Source: Thioclava sp. GXIMD2076
Lineage (GTDB): Bacteria > Pseudomonadota > Alphaproteobacteria > Rhodobacterales > Rhodobacteraceae
Length of the DNA: 64,000 nucleotides
Assembly: GCF_037949795.1 (NCBI RefSeq)
Contig: NZ_CP149932.1
Span: 1,229,001 to 1,293,000 of the forward strand
Reading direction: 5' to 3'
This document shows positions 55,701-63,504 of this stretch, in pieces. Each line of letters starts with the position of its first letter. Position 1 is the first letter of the stretch. The notes below the pieces were generated by a model. It made no database searches and was not told the DNA's origin. It was given only the letters and a program-made list of their open reading frames with translations. Position numbers and translations under genes: made by a program.

Positions 55701-55855
55701 GGATAGGTGGTGGTGATGGTCACCACGGTCTCGTCGACCTCGGGATATTCACGGACCGGCAGGTTGAAGAAGGCCTGCGCCCCGATCAGCAGCATGAAGG
55801 CGCCGATGACCATCGACAGCACGGGCCGCCGGATGAAGATTTCGGTGAAATGCAT
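52787..55855 (-). CDS. RND efflux pump, inner-membrane subunit
   Basis: A 1022-residue AcrB/MexB-family proton antiporter. The start MHFTEIFIRRPVLSMVIGAF is standard. It shows the two RND halves, VDDAIVVVENIHRH at the fourth-helix proton-relay Asp-Asp, VFTGGLTGALF-type segments, and late GLITKHGILMVEFANQ. The two large periplasmic loops are present. Length is slightly under AcrB, as in the MexF/VexF-type pumps common in alphaproteobacteria. The adaptor gene is 12 bases upstream. No outer-membrane channel gene is in the operon. Substrates cannot be told from sequence. Confidence 0.95.
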   Translation of the reverse strand: MHFTEIFIRRPVLSMVIGAFMLLIGAQAFFNLPVREYPEVDETVVTITTTYPGAAPDLIQGFITAPISAAVATTENIDFVTSSSRPSVSTVSVNMKLGANPDVALTEVLAKVQQVRSDLPDGAEDPQIVKGTGMTFALMYLAATNPNMTQEQLTEYLDRVIRPRMSTIQGVAEIQIIGGSTYAMRVWIDPKKLAARGVTAAEVLQAIQASNFLSAPGATENDFYTQSITLKSTLSSPEAFGALPIRGEGDSVIRLRDVARVELASDEAGEIVSFNGQSGTFIGVMPTPAANPLDTAQAVIDALPSINASLPEGMEIQNVYDSTETISASIEEVFHTIAEAVIIVVLVILLFLGSVRSVLMPIITIPLSLVGVMAVLLALGYSINLLTLLAMVLAIGLVVDDAIVVVENIHRHIEDGMKPIPAAVKGMKEITGPVIAMTITLAAVLAPLAFTGGLTGALFTEFAFTLAGSVILSGIIALTITPMMSGRILKSGHAGGFQGFVDRIFEKLAGFYERRVTGSLNMRWVTLLIVLVLVGTTGFMFTKTSTELAPEEDQGALFAIMKGPKYATDRYTSAYIKQVDENTKDIPEVRQSFSIAGFGGDDGQGIEIWQLKDWADRDRSQAEVQQDIQAGLNRSPGLQGFAFAPPTLPGAGGGLPISVIIQSVNSSSRVAEVSAEITQKAMQSGKFIIVQNSLSYDAPEVQVTIDRDRAASLNVPISQIGQTLGLLVGGGSVAQFDRDSNSYDIITQVPRNFRQNPEELGNYFVRASTGEMVPLSALVKIEGGVRSAAIEQFNQLNSSTITALPLPTVSTGEGLAEIQKIANETIPDGFFIDYSGQSRLEVTQGNTIVIAFAAAILVIYLVLAAQFESFRDPFIILMTVPLTIFGALLPLNIGLGTLNIYSQVGLITLVGLITKHGILMVEFANQQREEHGLMRREAIIAAARTRLRPILMTTAAMALAVIPLVIAEGAGAAARQAMGVVMFSGLIIGTLFTLFVVPMFYTFISPSDQAWRKARERKIAAG

Positions 55856-55867
55856 GATCCGTCGTCC

Positions 55868-57007
55868 TTATTTCGAGGCGTCGGGCGCGATATCGCTACC
55901 CGGATCGGCGGGCAGGGTGACGGAATTGTCGATGGTGACGGTCGCCCCCGGATTGAGGCGGTTCTGGCCGGCATTGACGACCTTGTCGCCCGCCGTCACG
56001 CCTTCGGTGATCTCGACCATATCGCCCGAACGGCGGCCCAGTTTCACGAAGACCTGTTTGGCGATCTGGCGTGTCTCGCCATCGCTTTGCTCGTCGCGCA
56101 CCGCATAGACGCTATCGCCATAGAGGCTCGAGGTGATGACGGTTTGCGGCAGGGCGATGACCCCGTCCTCGGTCGGCAGGATCACCCGCACCTGCAGGAA
56201 CTGGCCGGGCGTCAGCGCGCGGTCCTCGTTGGGGATCATCGCTCGCACCCCGACCAGACGGGAATTGGCATCGATCTTGGGTTCGATCCCGACGATCTTA
56301 CCCTCGCGGGTGATGCCGCCGATTTCGGAGGTCACCTGCACATCCTGACCCACCGAGACATTGCGGACCTGCTGCTCGGAGAGGGTAAAATCGACATGCA
56401 TTTTCGAGGCATTTTGCAGCGTGGCATAGGTGGTGCCGACGGTGGCATATTCGCCCAGATCCACCTGCGGAATACCGATCGTGCCATCGAAGGGGGCCAG
56501 AAGCCGTTTGGTTTCAAGCGCGGCTTTCAGCTTCTCGACGCTGGAACGGGCAGTGGTGGCATCGGCAATCGCGCTATCGAGTGTGGAGACGGCCGAAACG
56601 CCGCGGTCGCTGAGTTTCTGCGCCCGTTCAAGCGAGGTCTGCGCCAGTTCGAGCGAGGCCTGAGCCGCTGCCAGATCGGCGCGCTCCTGACGGTCGTCGA
56701 TCTGCACGAGAAGATCGCCCTGTTTGACCTCCGCATTGGCGGTGAAGTTGATCTCGCGCACGATCCCTGCGGCCTCGACCGCCAGATCGGTGCCTTCGGC
56801 GGCATTGGCGGTGCCGATGGCTTCGATCCCCGGTGTCCATGTGACGGGGCGGACCTCGGTGACAGAGACCACGACGGGCGGAGCCTGCATCGTGGCGAAG
56901 AACTGACCGATCATTTTCTCGCGGAACAGGTTGAAACCGATGATGCCACCGGCGACCACGATCAGAAGGATAATGGCAATGGTAGGGGAGAGGAGTCGTC
57001 TGAACAT
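55868..57007 (-). CDS. RND efflux adaptor (membrane fusion protein)
   Basis: A 379-residue protein from the ATG at 57007, with CGGAG upstream; twelve extra codons to 57043 are not used because they cross the operator. An N-terminal membrane helix leads to the lipoyl/barrel-sandwich half (VKQGDLLVQIDDRQERADL), a helical hairpin, the beta-barrel (TLSEQQVRNVSVGQDVQV) and the membrane-proximal domain. It bridges the pump to an outer-membrane channel. It is the first gene of the operon. Confidence 0.95.
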   Translation of the reverse strand: MFRRLLSPTIAIILLIVVAGGIIGFNLFREKMIGQFFATMQAPPVVVSVTEVRPVTWTPGIEAIGTANAAEGTDLAVEAAGIVREINFTANAEVKQGDLLVQIDDRQERADLAAAQASLELAQTSLERAQKLSDRGVSAVSTLDSAIADATTARSSVEKLKAALETKRLLAPFDGTIGIPQVDLGEYATVGTTYATLQNASKMHVDFTLSEQQVRNVSVGQDVQVTSEIGGITREGKIVGIEPKIDANSRLVGVRAMIPNEDRALTPGQFLQVRVILPTEDGVIALPQTVITSSLYGDSVYAVRDEQSDGETRQIAKQVFVKLGRRSGDMVEITEGVTAGDKVVNAGQNRLNPGATVTIDNSVTLPADPGSDIAPDASK

Positions 57008-57045
57008 GGTGGCTCCGATTAGCCTGCGGGGAATAATAAGCATCG

Positions 57046-57067
57046 AACTGAACTATTGGGTTCAGTT
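57046..57067 (-). promoter_or_regulatory. Operator at the RND operon promoter
   Basis: AACTGAAC-TATTGG-GTTCAGTT, a perfect 8-base inverted repeat with a six-base spacer, lies 39 bases upstream of the adaptor start. Such a symmetrical site just downstream of a promoter fits a TetR-type repressor, but no regulator gene is next to the operon in this window. Confidence 0.7.
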
Positions 57068-57074
57068 AGGTCTT

Positions 57075-57102
57075 CTTATCTCTGTCACGTTTCTTTGAGC
57101 AA
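57075..57102 (-). promoter_or_regulatory. Possible RND operon promoter
   Basis: On the minus strand, TTGCTC (57097-57102) and GATAAG (57075-57080) are 16 bases apart and could be -35 and -10 elements. The operator would then lie just after the start point. The match to consensus is modest. The wider 309-base gap (57008-57316) also holds the 57195 palindrome and no convincing gene. Confidence 0.4.
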
Positions 57103-57194
57103 GCTTAAAGTTTTCGTGTGCCATAGGGGGAAGAAACTGTGGGTCAAATAACACTGACGCAAGGTAAATGCTGTATCGGCGCTGTTTCTTTTCC

Positions 57195-57212
57195 ATGTTT
57201 GCGCAAACGTGT
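57195..57212. promoter_or_regulatory. Palindrome GTTTGCGCAAAC
   Basis: A perfect 12-base palindrome (57198-57209), extendable to 18 bases with one mismatched pair, lies between the RND adaptor and the small gene at 57317. Its form resembles LacI-family operators (CG centre). No LacI gene is seen in the window. Confidence 0.4.
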
Positions 57213-57316
57213 GTAACTGACCGCGTCTCAAACGCGTTAATGGACGGTAAGGGAGCAATATGCCATGCTGCAGGTGCAGCATTGCGCCGGCCCCGTCTGG
57301 TGTAGAAAGGTGACCC

Positions 57317-57628
57317 ATGTTCTTCGATCCCACGGCTTCGGCCTCACTGCCTCTTGAAACTGCGTGGCTTGGCTGGGAAGCGCAGGCCGTGATCGCCATG
57401 CGCATGGCGGGAATGGCAGGGCTCTGGCATGCCGCGCCCGATGAAATGACCCGAATGGTTACCGAGAAAATCGATGCAGGTTTCGGCGCGACCGAAGCCG
57501 CCGCCCGCACCGTGTTTGCAGGGGGCACCATGGATCAGGCAATGCGTGCGATGGTGAAGGAATATAGCCGTCATACCTCGGATAATGTGCAGCGCCTATC
57601 CAAGCTGGGCCCCGCGCAGGTCTTCTGA
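57317..57628 (+). CDS. Small helical protein of unknown function
   Basis: A 103-residue protein, Ala/Met-rich and probably all-helical: LGWEAQAVIAMRMAGMAGLW, then DEMTRMVTEKIDAGFGATEA and a positively charged C-terminus. No signal or membrane helix is obvious. Comparable short proteins in Rhodobacteraceae are annotated inconsistently (for example as antifreeze or phasin-like), without experimental support that I know of. A terminator follows, so it is a single-gene unit. Confidence 0.75.
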   Translation: MFFDPTASASLPLETAWLGWEAQAVIAMRMAGMAGLWHAAPDEMTRMVTEKIDAGFGATEAAARTVFAGGTMDQAMRAMVKEYSRHTSDNVQRLSKLGPAQVF

Positions 57629-57647
57629 AACCGCGTCGATGAATTTG

Positions 57648-57676
57648 AACGCCCCATGAAACCCGTGGGGCGTTTT
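57648..57676 (+). terminator. Terminator after the small helical protein gene
   Basis: AACGCCCCA/TGGGGCGTT, nine base pairs with a nine-base loop, is followed by TT and then CG. Confidence 0.8.
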
Positions 57677-57710
57677 CGCGTTCACCCTGTAATCACAGGA
57701 GTTCGCACGC

Positions 57711-58682
57711 ATGTCACTGTCTCAGGTTGATGTAGAAGAGGTTCGCAGTCCCGAGCCGTTGGCTGTCGATACTGCGCAATTCCGGCGCATCTATGTGGTC
57801 GCCAACCCCAAATCCGGCCAGAATTCTCGCGCGCGGGAACCCATTGAAGCCGCTCTGGAAGTGTTTGGCGATGAGGCCAAGCTCTATCGCTGGGCGCCGG
57901 ATGAGGAAGTTTCGAAAGCCGTGGACCGCGCGATTGCTGATGGCGCGGAACTGATCGTGGCCGCAGGGGGGGATGGCACCGTCATGGCCGTGGCGCAGGC
58001 GATGCTGGGCAAGAACGTCCCGATGGCGGTTCTGCCTTTGGGCACGTTCAACTTTTTCGCCCGCGGTCTGCGCCTGTCGGAGGATGCGACCGAAGCGGCG
58101 CGCCAGATCCTGAAAGGGGATACCCGCCAGATCAGGGTTGGCACTGTCGAAGGACAGGTGTTCCTGAACAATGCCTCGCTCGGGATCTATCCCAAGATCC
58201 TCAAAGCGCGCGAGGCGATCTATGCGCGCTGGGGCCGGCACCGGTTGGTGGCCTATTGGTCGGTGATCCGCACTTTCCTGAAATTCCAGAAACCTATGAA
58301 AGTTGAGTTCCGGACCGAGGATCTGCACGATACCCGCTCGACCCCACTGATTTTCGTGGCGCGTTCGGCCTATCAGCTGGATTTCTTCGGATTGCGCGGC
58401 GTGCGGGCGATCACCGATGACAAATTCGCCGTTCTCATCGCCAAGGGCAAGACCCGTGGCGAGCTGTTCCGGCTGGCATGGCGGCTGGTGACGCGGCAGG
58501 TGCAGGAGGGTCGGGATTACGATGTGCTGCGCTGCCGCGAGTTTACCGTCAGCCTGCTCGACAAACGTCGCGCGCTGCTGGCCTTTGATGGCGAAAAGGC
58601 ACGGATGAACGCGCCTTTCGAATTCCGTATGCACCCCGAGCCGCTGACCATTGTTATCCCCGAGGAGAGCGAGGAGACATGA
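57711..58682 (+). CDS. Diacylglycerol kinase-type lipid kinase
   Basis: A 323-residue DAGK catalytic-domain protein (YegS/DgkB-like). The NPKSG motif is followed by the nucleotide loop GGDGT (86-90) and PLGTFNFFARGLRL, with the C-terminal beta domain (FAVLIAKGKTRGELFRL). Such enzymes phosphorylate diacylglycerol or related lipids. AGGAG precedes the ATG. The metallophosphoesterase gene overlaps its stop (ATGA), so both are translated together. Confidence 0.9.
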   Translation: MSLSQVDVEEVRSPEPLAVDTAQFRRIYVVANPKSGQNSRAREPIEAALEVFGDEAKLYRWAPDEEVSKAVDRAIADGAELIVAAGGDGTVMAVAQAMLGKNVPMAVLPLGTFNFFARGLRLSEDATEAARQILKGDTRQIRVGTVEGQVFLNNASLGIYPKILKAREAIYARWGRHRLVAYWSVIRTFLKFQKPMKVEFRTEDLHDTRSTPLIFVARSAYQLDFFGLRGVRAITDDKFAVLIAKGKTRGELFRLAWRLVTRQVQEGRDYDVLRCREFTVSLLDKRRALLAFDGEKARMNAPFEFRMHPEPLTIVIPEESEET

Positions 58683-59533
58683 GACGTATCATCCATCTCT
58701 CCGATCTCCATTTCGGAAAGACCGATCCACGGCTGGAGCGGCCTCTTCTGCGCAAGATCGACGAGCTTGCCCCTGATCTGGTGATCGTTTCGGGTGATTT
58801 TACCCAGCGTGCACGGCGCCATCAGTTCGCGCAGGCGCGCGCTTTTCTGAACCGGATCAAAGCGCCCGTGCTGGCGGTTCCGGGCAACCATGACACGCCG
58901 CTGGATAATGTTCTGGTGCGCTTTGTTACACCGTGGCGGCGTTACCGGCAGGCGATCGACCGCGAGCTGGAGCCCGAATGGCGCGACGCGCGTGTGCATG
59001 TGGTCGGCGTGAACACCGTCAACCGGTTCAAATGGCAGCGCGGACGGATCGGCCCGCATACCATCCGCCGCGTGTGCAGCAGCTTTTCTGCAGTGCCGCG
59101 CGATGTTCTGCGAATCGTTGTGATGCATCATCCGCTCGAACATGGGCCGGAGACCGACAAGAAGTTGATGGAGGGTGCTTCCCACGCGCTCAGGCGGCTG
59201 TCGAAATGCGGTGCGGATATTGTTTTGTCGGGACATCTTCACGAGGGATCTGCCGCGCCATTCCACGCGGCGCCCGGGCTTTTGTTCGTGCAGGCGGGAA
59301 CGGGGCTGTCGACGCGGCTGCGGGGCACTCCCAATATGTTCAATCTGCTGGAACACCAGACGGCGGGCGAGGTGTCTATCACGCGCTATCTTTCGAGTTC
59401 TGAGGGAAAGTTTGCGCCGGAGGCCGTGCGGCATTTCCGCAAGACCGCGCAGGATTGGTCGGAGGTCGCTTCTCCAAGCCCGATCGAGGCGACCTCCCAC
59501 GATATGATCCGGTCGGTGGCCTTTGCCCCGTAA
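58679..59533 (+). CDS. Metallophosphoesterase
   Basis: A 284-residue calcineurin-like phosphoesterase. The metal-binding set is present: DLHF with Asp9 and His11, SGDF (Asp40), GNHD (Asn70, His71), MHHPLEHG and the final GHLH. It could be a phosphatase or phosphodiesterase; the substrate is not deducible. Its start overlaps the lipid kinase stop, which suggests a shared lipid or nucleotide pathway. Confidence 0.9.
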   Translation: MRRIIHLSDLHFGKTDPRLERPLLRKIDELAPDLVIVSGDFTQRARRHQFAQARAFLNRIKAPVLAVPGNHDTPLDNVLVRFVTPWRRYRQAIDRELEPEWRDARVHVVGVNTVNRFKWQRGRIGPHTIRRVCSSFSAVPRDVLRIVVMHHPLEHGPETDKKLMEGASHALRRLSKCGADIVLSGHLHEGSAAPFHAAPGLLFVQAGTGLSTRLRGTPNMFNLLEHQTAGEVSITRYLSSSEGKFAPEAVRHFRKTAQDWSEVASPSPIEATSHDMIRSVAFAP

Positions 59534-59601
59534 GCTGTTTACCAAGCCTTAACCATCATCCGGCCATGCTATGGCTACTCCGTCAAAGAGGGGAGGGCAC
59601 C

Positions 59602-59940
59602 ATGCGTAGAGAATTTGCAGCTTGTGTGGTCACAGGATGTGCGATGCTCCTGCAAGGCTGTGGTGCCCAACCCGCCCCCCAGTTCTTCAATGCCGAACGC
59701 CACGAGATCACGCTCGACGGTATCCGCTTTGTGGTGTTTGACCGCGGAGGCGATGCCGAGGTGATCCGCATGGGGTATCTGACATTGCGCGAGCGTGATC
59801 GGGTGCCGCCCCTTATGCGTCGCGCGGCCGAAGCGACGACTGGTTGCAAGGTGACCGGCCCCTCGAGTGGCCCGCTCAGATCCCCCTCGCTGCCCGGGGA
59901 TACGGGCGAGGCGAGGTTCCGGCTTGAGTGTGGGGCTTAA
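59602..59940 (+). CDS. Small lipoprotein of unknown function
   Basis: A 112-residue protein with GGGAGGG before the ATG at 59602. The signal MRREFAACVVTGCAMLLQGC carries a lipobox LQGC (Cys20). The mature part is short, with ITLDGIRFVVFDRGGDAEVI, and has two further cysteines. No known family was recognised. Its TAA stop overlaps the TAA of the convergent hydrolase gene. Confidence 0.8.
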   Translation: MRREFAACVVTGCAMLLQGCGAQPAPQFFNAERHEITLDGIRFVVFDRGGDAEVIRMGYLTLRERDRVPPLMRRAAEATTGCKVTGPSSGPLRSPSLPGDTGEARFRLECGA

Positions 59941-60698
59941 TCCAGAAATTCGCGGATAATGTCCTCGAACTCGCGCGGTTTCTCGGCATGGAGCCAATGC
60001 CCGACGCCCTCGAGCCTGACCATGCTGTTCTGCGGGAAAAGCGCGTCGATCCTCGGCTGGAATTCGGGGCGGACATAGTCCGAAGCGCCGCCATAGACAA
60101 AGAGGGTTTCGCCGTTGAAGGAGCCTGTCACATCGGGGAAGCCGACGATCTTGTCCATCTCCTGTTCCAGCACATCAAGGTTCAGTTTCCACTGTGCCGG
60201 CTCGGATTTCAGATCCAGCGATTGCAGCAGGAAGGCACGCACGGGCTCGCTGGCAACGGTCTCCGATAGGCGGCGATTGGCCTCCGAGCGCAGCGTCAGC
60301 CCCTCCAGATCGAGGCCCTTCATCGCGCGCACCAAAGAGTTCTGTGAATGCGCATAACCCACCGGCGCGATATCGGCTACAATCAGCCGGTTGATCAGCT
60401 CCGGTCGCGTGAGCGCCAGCACCATCACCGCCTTGCCGCCCATCGAGTGGCCCAGCACGTCCATTTTGCCGCCATGCGCCTCGATCACTTGCGCGATATC
60501 CCCGGCCATATCGAAATAGCTCTGGCTGTCCAACTGGGGACTGTCGCCGTGATTGCGCTGGTCTACAGCCAGCACTTCGCGCCCGTCCGACAGGCGTTTC
60601 TGGATGACCCCCCAGTTACGGGCGGATCCGAAAAGACCGTGGACGATCAGAAGCGGGGGCTTGCCGGTGGGGCTACCTTGGGAGAGCACGTTCAACAT
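59937..60698 (-). CDS. Alpha/beta hydrolase, YbfF-like esterase
   Basis: A 253-residue protein. The oxyanion region is HGLFGSARNWG, the nucleophile elbow is GHSMGG with Ser85, and the late His lies in EGVGHWLHAEKP. This pattern is close to the YbfF/PldB-like acyl-CoA or general esterases. The substrate is unknown. Confidence 0.9.
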   Translation of the reverse strand: MLNVLSQGSPTGKPPLLIVHGLFGSARNWGVIQKRLSDGREVLAVDQRNHGDSPQLDSQSYFDMAGDIAQVIEAHGGKMDVLGHSMGGKAVMVLALTRPELINRLIVADIAPVGYAHSQNSLVRAMKGLDLEGLTLRSEANRRLSETVASEPVRAFLLQSLDLKSEPAQWKLNLDVLEQEMDKIVGFPDVTGSFNGETLFVYGGASDYVRPEFQPRIDALFPQNSMVRLEGVGHWLHAEKPREFEDIIREFLD

Positions 60699-60795
60699 GG
60701 GCCCATTGCTAGCGCGCGGGCCCGCGCAATGCCAGAGGTTTCAACGCTTGTCCCCATGCGGTCGCAGGGCTAGCTTGCCTGCAAAGGAGCCCGCG

Positions 60796-61167
60796 ATGAA
60801 CCCTGCCGAATTTCAAGACAAAGTGGATCATGTGTCTAGGCTGCTGGCCAAGCGGCTGGGGGCCAAGGGGGCGAGCCTTGGCGAACGGATCAACCACCGT
60901 GCCCGCGCGCTGCCACGCCGTGTGCGGGTGGCCGCCCGCGAGCTGGCGAGGCTCGAGCCGATGATGGGGGCGCCCAAGTTGATGAAACAGGTCGATCAGA
61001 AAAAGACCGACCGGAATTATCGTATCTGTATCAAGTATCTGGAGCCTCTGGGGGCGGAGCAGAGGCTGGTGCAGGGGGTGCTGAAGGTGATCACGGGGAT
61101 CGTTTTCCTTATCGTGCTCACCGGTGGCGCGATGCTGGCTTATGCCATAGCCCACGGGCAGCTTTGA
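60796..61167 (+). CDS. Membrane-anchored basic protein, unknown
   Basis: A 123-residue protein with AAAGGAG before the ATG at 60796. A basic, helical N-terminal part (RINHRARALPRRVRVAAREL) is followed by a C-terminal membrane helix (VITGIVFLIVLTGGAMLAYA). No family was recognised. The frame continues upstream to 60553 without protein character. It stands alone between an opposite-strand hydrolase and glyA. Confidence 0.75.
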   Translation: MNPAEFQDKVDHVSRLLAKRLGAKGASLGERINHRARALPRRVRVAARELARLEPMMGAPKLMKQVDQKKTDRNYRICIKYLEPLGAEQRLVQGVLKVITGIVFLIVLTGGAMLAYAIAHGQL

Positions 61168-61217
61168 GAGGGCCGGCCCCGCTGCGGGCCGCCTGGCGAT
61201 CCTGAGCGCGGATATGG

Positions 61218-61245
61218 AAAAGGCCCCGGAATTCCGGGGCCTTTT
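61218..61245. terminator. Bidirectional terminator, glyA / membrane protein
   Basis: A perfect 28-base palindrome: AAAAGGCCCCGG, AATT loop, CCGGGGCCTTTT. It can end transcription from both convergent genes. Confidence 0.92.
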
Positions 61246-61263
61246 CGGTTGGTTCGAACCGGA

Positions 61264-62556
61264 TCAGAGGTTCGGGTAGAGCGGGAACTTGGCGCAGAGT
61301 GCCGCGACTTCCTCGCGCACTTCGGCCTCGACCGCGTCGTTATTGTCTTCGCCATTAGCGGCCAGACCGTCCACGACCTTCACGATCATGCGACCGATCT
61401 GGCGGAACTCTTCTTCCTTGAAGCCGCGGGTGGTGCCTGCGGGGGTGCCCAGACGGACGCCCGAGGTCACGGTCGGCTTGTCGGGGTCGAAGGGCACGCC
61501 GTTCTTGTTGCAGGTGATGTGCGAACGGCCCAGAGCCTTGTCGGTCGCGTTGCCCTTCACGCCTTTCGGGCGCAGGTCAACCAGCACGACATGGGTGTCG
61601 GTGCCGCCGGTGACGATGTTCAGGCCACCTTTCATCAGCTCGTCCGAAAGAGCTTGCGCATTTTTCACGACCTGCTCGGCATAGACCTTGAACTCGGGGC
61701 GCAGCGCCTCGCCGAAGGCCACGGCTTTCGCCGCGATCACATGCATCAGAGGACCACCCTGAATGCCCGGGAAGATGGCCGAGTTGATCTTCTTGGCGAT
61801 CGCCTCGTCATTGGTCAGGATCATGCCGCCACGCGGACCACGCAGGGTCTTGTGGGTGGTGGTGGTGGCCACATCGGCATAGGGGAAGGGCGAGGGGTGC
61901 TGACCGCCTGCGACCAGACCGGCAAAGTGCGCCATATCGACCATCAGCAGAGCGCCAACCGAGTCGGCGATCTCGCGCATTTTGGCGAAGTCGACCTGAC
62001 GCGGGATGGCCGAACCACCGGCGATGATCAGCTTCGGCTTGTGCTCGTTGGCCAGTTCCTGGATCTGGTCATAGTCGATACGCTCATCCTGACGGCGCAC
62101 GCCATATTGCACGGCGTTGAACCATTTGCCCGACTGGTTGGGCTTGGCACCGTGGGTCAGGTGGCCGCCTGCATCCAGCGACATGCCCAGAATGGTGTCG
62201 CCCGGCTGCAGCAGGGCGGTGAACACACCCTGGTTGGCCTGCGAGCCCGAGTTCGGCTGGACGTTGACATATTCACACCCGAACAGCTGCTTTGCGCGCT
62301 CGATGGCGAGGTTTTCGGCAACATCGACGAACTCGCAGCCGCCGTAATAGCGCTTGCCCGGATAGCCTTCGGCATATTTGTTGGTCAGAACCGAGCCCTG
62401 GGCTTCCATCACCGCTGCCGAGACGATGTTCTCGGAGGCGATCAGTTCGATCTCGTCGCGCTGGCGGCCAAGCTCGTTGCGGATCGAGCCAAACAGCTCG
62501 GGGTCACGGGTTTCAAGGCTTTCGGTGAAGAAGCCTGCATCACGCTGTTCGGTCAT
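61264..62556 (-). CDS. glyA: Serine hydroxymethyltransferase
   Basis: A 430-residue PLP enzyme interconverting serine and glycine with transfer of a one-carbon unit to tetrahydrofolate. The start at 62556 gives [20 protein letters not shown]. The PLP lysine is Lys236 in [15 protein letters not shown], and [17 protein letters not shown] and [11 protein letters not shown] are typical. It works with FolD, also in this window, in one-carbon metabolism. It is divergent from nadK; no riboswitch was recognised in the 182-base gap. Confidence 0.97.
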   Translation of the reverse strand: MTEQRDAGFFTESLETRDPELFGSIRNELGRQRDEIELIASENIVSAAVMEAQGSVLTNKYAEGYPGKRYYGGCEFVDVAENLAIERAKQLFGCEYVNVQPNSGSQANQGVFTALLQPGDTILGMSLDAGGHLTHGAKPNQSGKWFNAVQYGVRRQDERIDYDQIQELANEHKPKLIIAGGSAIPRQVDFAKMREIADSVGALLMVDMAHFAGLVAGGQHPSPFPYADVATTTTHKTLRGPRGGMILTNDEAIAKKINSAIFPGIQGGPLMHVIAAKAVAFGEALRPEFKVYAEQVVKNAQALSDELMKGGLNIVTGGTDTHVVLVDLRPKGVKGNATDKALGRSHITCNKNGVPFDPDKPTVTSGVRLGTPAGTTRGFKEEEFRQIGRMIVKVVDGLAANGEDNNDAVEAEVREEVAALCAKFPLYPNL

Positions 62557-62738
62557 CTCTCGGATCTCCCGGGTAAGGAATTTTCGTGCACCGTTTATCG
62601 CAGAAAATCTCTGGCGGAAAGCGCTATAGGCGACAAATATGCGACGAATGGCGGCAGGGGGAGGACTTGCGGTCGGGATTGTATTGCCTTTCATGCCCGT
62701 GCTTGATCTATCTTCGGGTCGAATGAAGGAGAAGGCTC

Positions 62739-63500
62739 GTGCGCTTTCGCAATAAAATCCATTTCACCGCATCGCGTGGCGAGGTTGCGCAGACAGCGCT
62801 CAAGGCGCTTACCGCGCATTACGGCCAGTGCGCGGTGACACAGGCCGAGGTGCTGGTGGCTCTGGGCGGCGACGGGTTCATGCTGCAGACCCTGCATGAG
62901 GGGCTGGATCTGCCCGTCTACGGGATGAATCGCGGCACGGTCGGCTTTTTGATGAATAAATATGGTTTCGAGGATCTCGAGGCGCGGCTGGAGGCTGCGG
63001 AAGAGGCCGTGATCCATCCGCTCTCGATGACTGCCCAGACCGCGGATGGCGAGATCCACAAGGCGTTGGCAATCAACGAGGTCTCGCTTCTTCGTGCTGG
63101 TCCGCAGGCGGCGAAACTCCGGATCTCGGTGAACGGGCGCGAACGGATGAGCGAGCTGATCTGCGACGGGGCGATCCTGTCCACGCCCGCCGGATCGACG
63201 GCCTATAACTACTCGGCGCATGGGCCGATCCTGCCGATCGGGGCAGGGGTGCTGGCGCTGACCGGTATCGCGTCCTTCCGGCCCCGCAGATGGCGCGGGG
63301 CGATTCTGCCCGATCAGGCGAAGGTCCGGTTCGAGGTGCTGGAACCGATGAAGCGGCCTGTGATGGCAGATGCCGATTCCCGTTCGGTGCATCCGGTCAA
63401 ATGGGTCGAGATCGAGCTGGAGCGCCGCATCTCGCACCGTATCCTCTTCGATCCGGGGCATGGTCTGGAAGAGCGGCTGATGAACGAGCAATTCGCCTGA
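62739..63500 (+). CDS. nadK: NAD kinase
   Basis: A 253-residue enzyme making NADP from NAD. The diphosphate-binding GGDG is at 43-46, and the NEVSLLR and [19 protein letters not shown] motifs follow. The start is a GTG at 62739 with AAGGAG about eight bases upstream. It is slightly shorter than the enterobacterial enzyme, as in other alphaproteobacteria. Confidence 0.95.
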   Translation: MRFRNKIHFTASRGEVAQTALKALTAHYGQCAVTQAEVLVALGGDGFMLQTLHEGLDLPVYGMNRGTVGFLMNKYGFEDLEARLEAAEEAVIHPLSMTAQTADGEIHKALAINEVSLLRAGPQAAKLRISVNGRERMSELICDGAILSTPAGSTAYNYSAHGPILPIGAGVLALTGIASFRPRRWRGAILPDQAKVRFEVLEPMKRPVMADADSRSVHPVKWVEIELERRISHRILFDPGHGLEERLMNEQFA

Positions 63501-63504
63501 ACGC

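Noticed and set aside
57085..57531. Minus-strand frame upstream of the RND operon as a possible regulator
   Set aside because: It shows no helix-turn-helix or TetR-like sequence and is mostly opposite the small gene at 57317.
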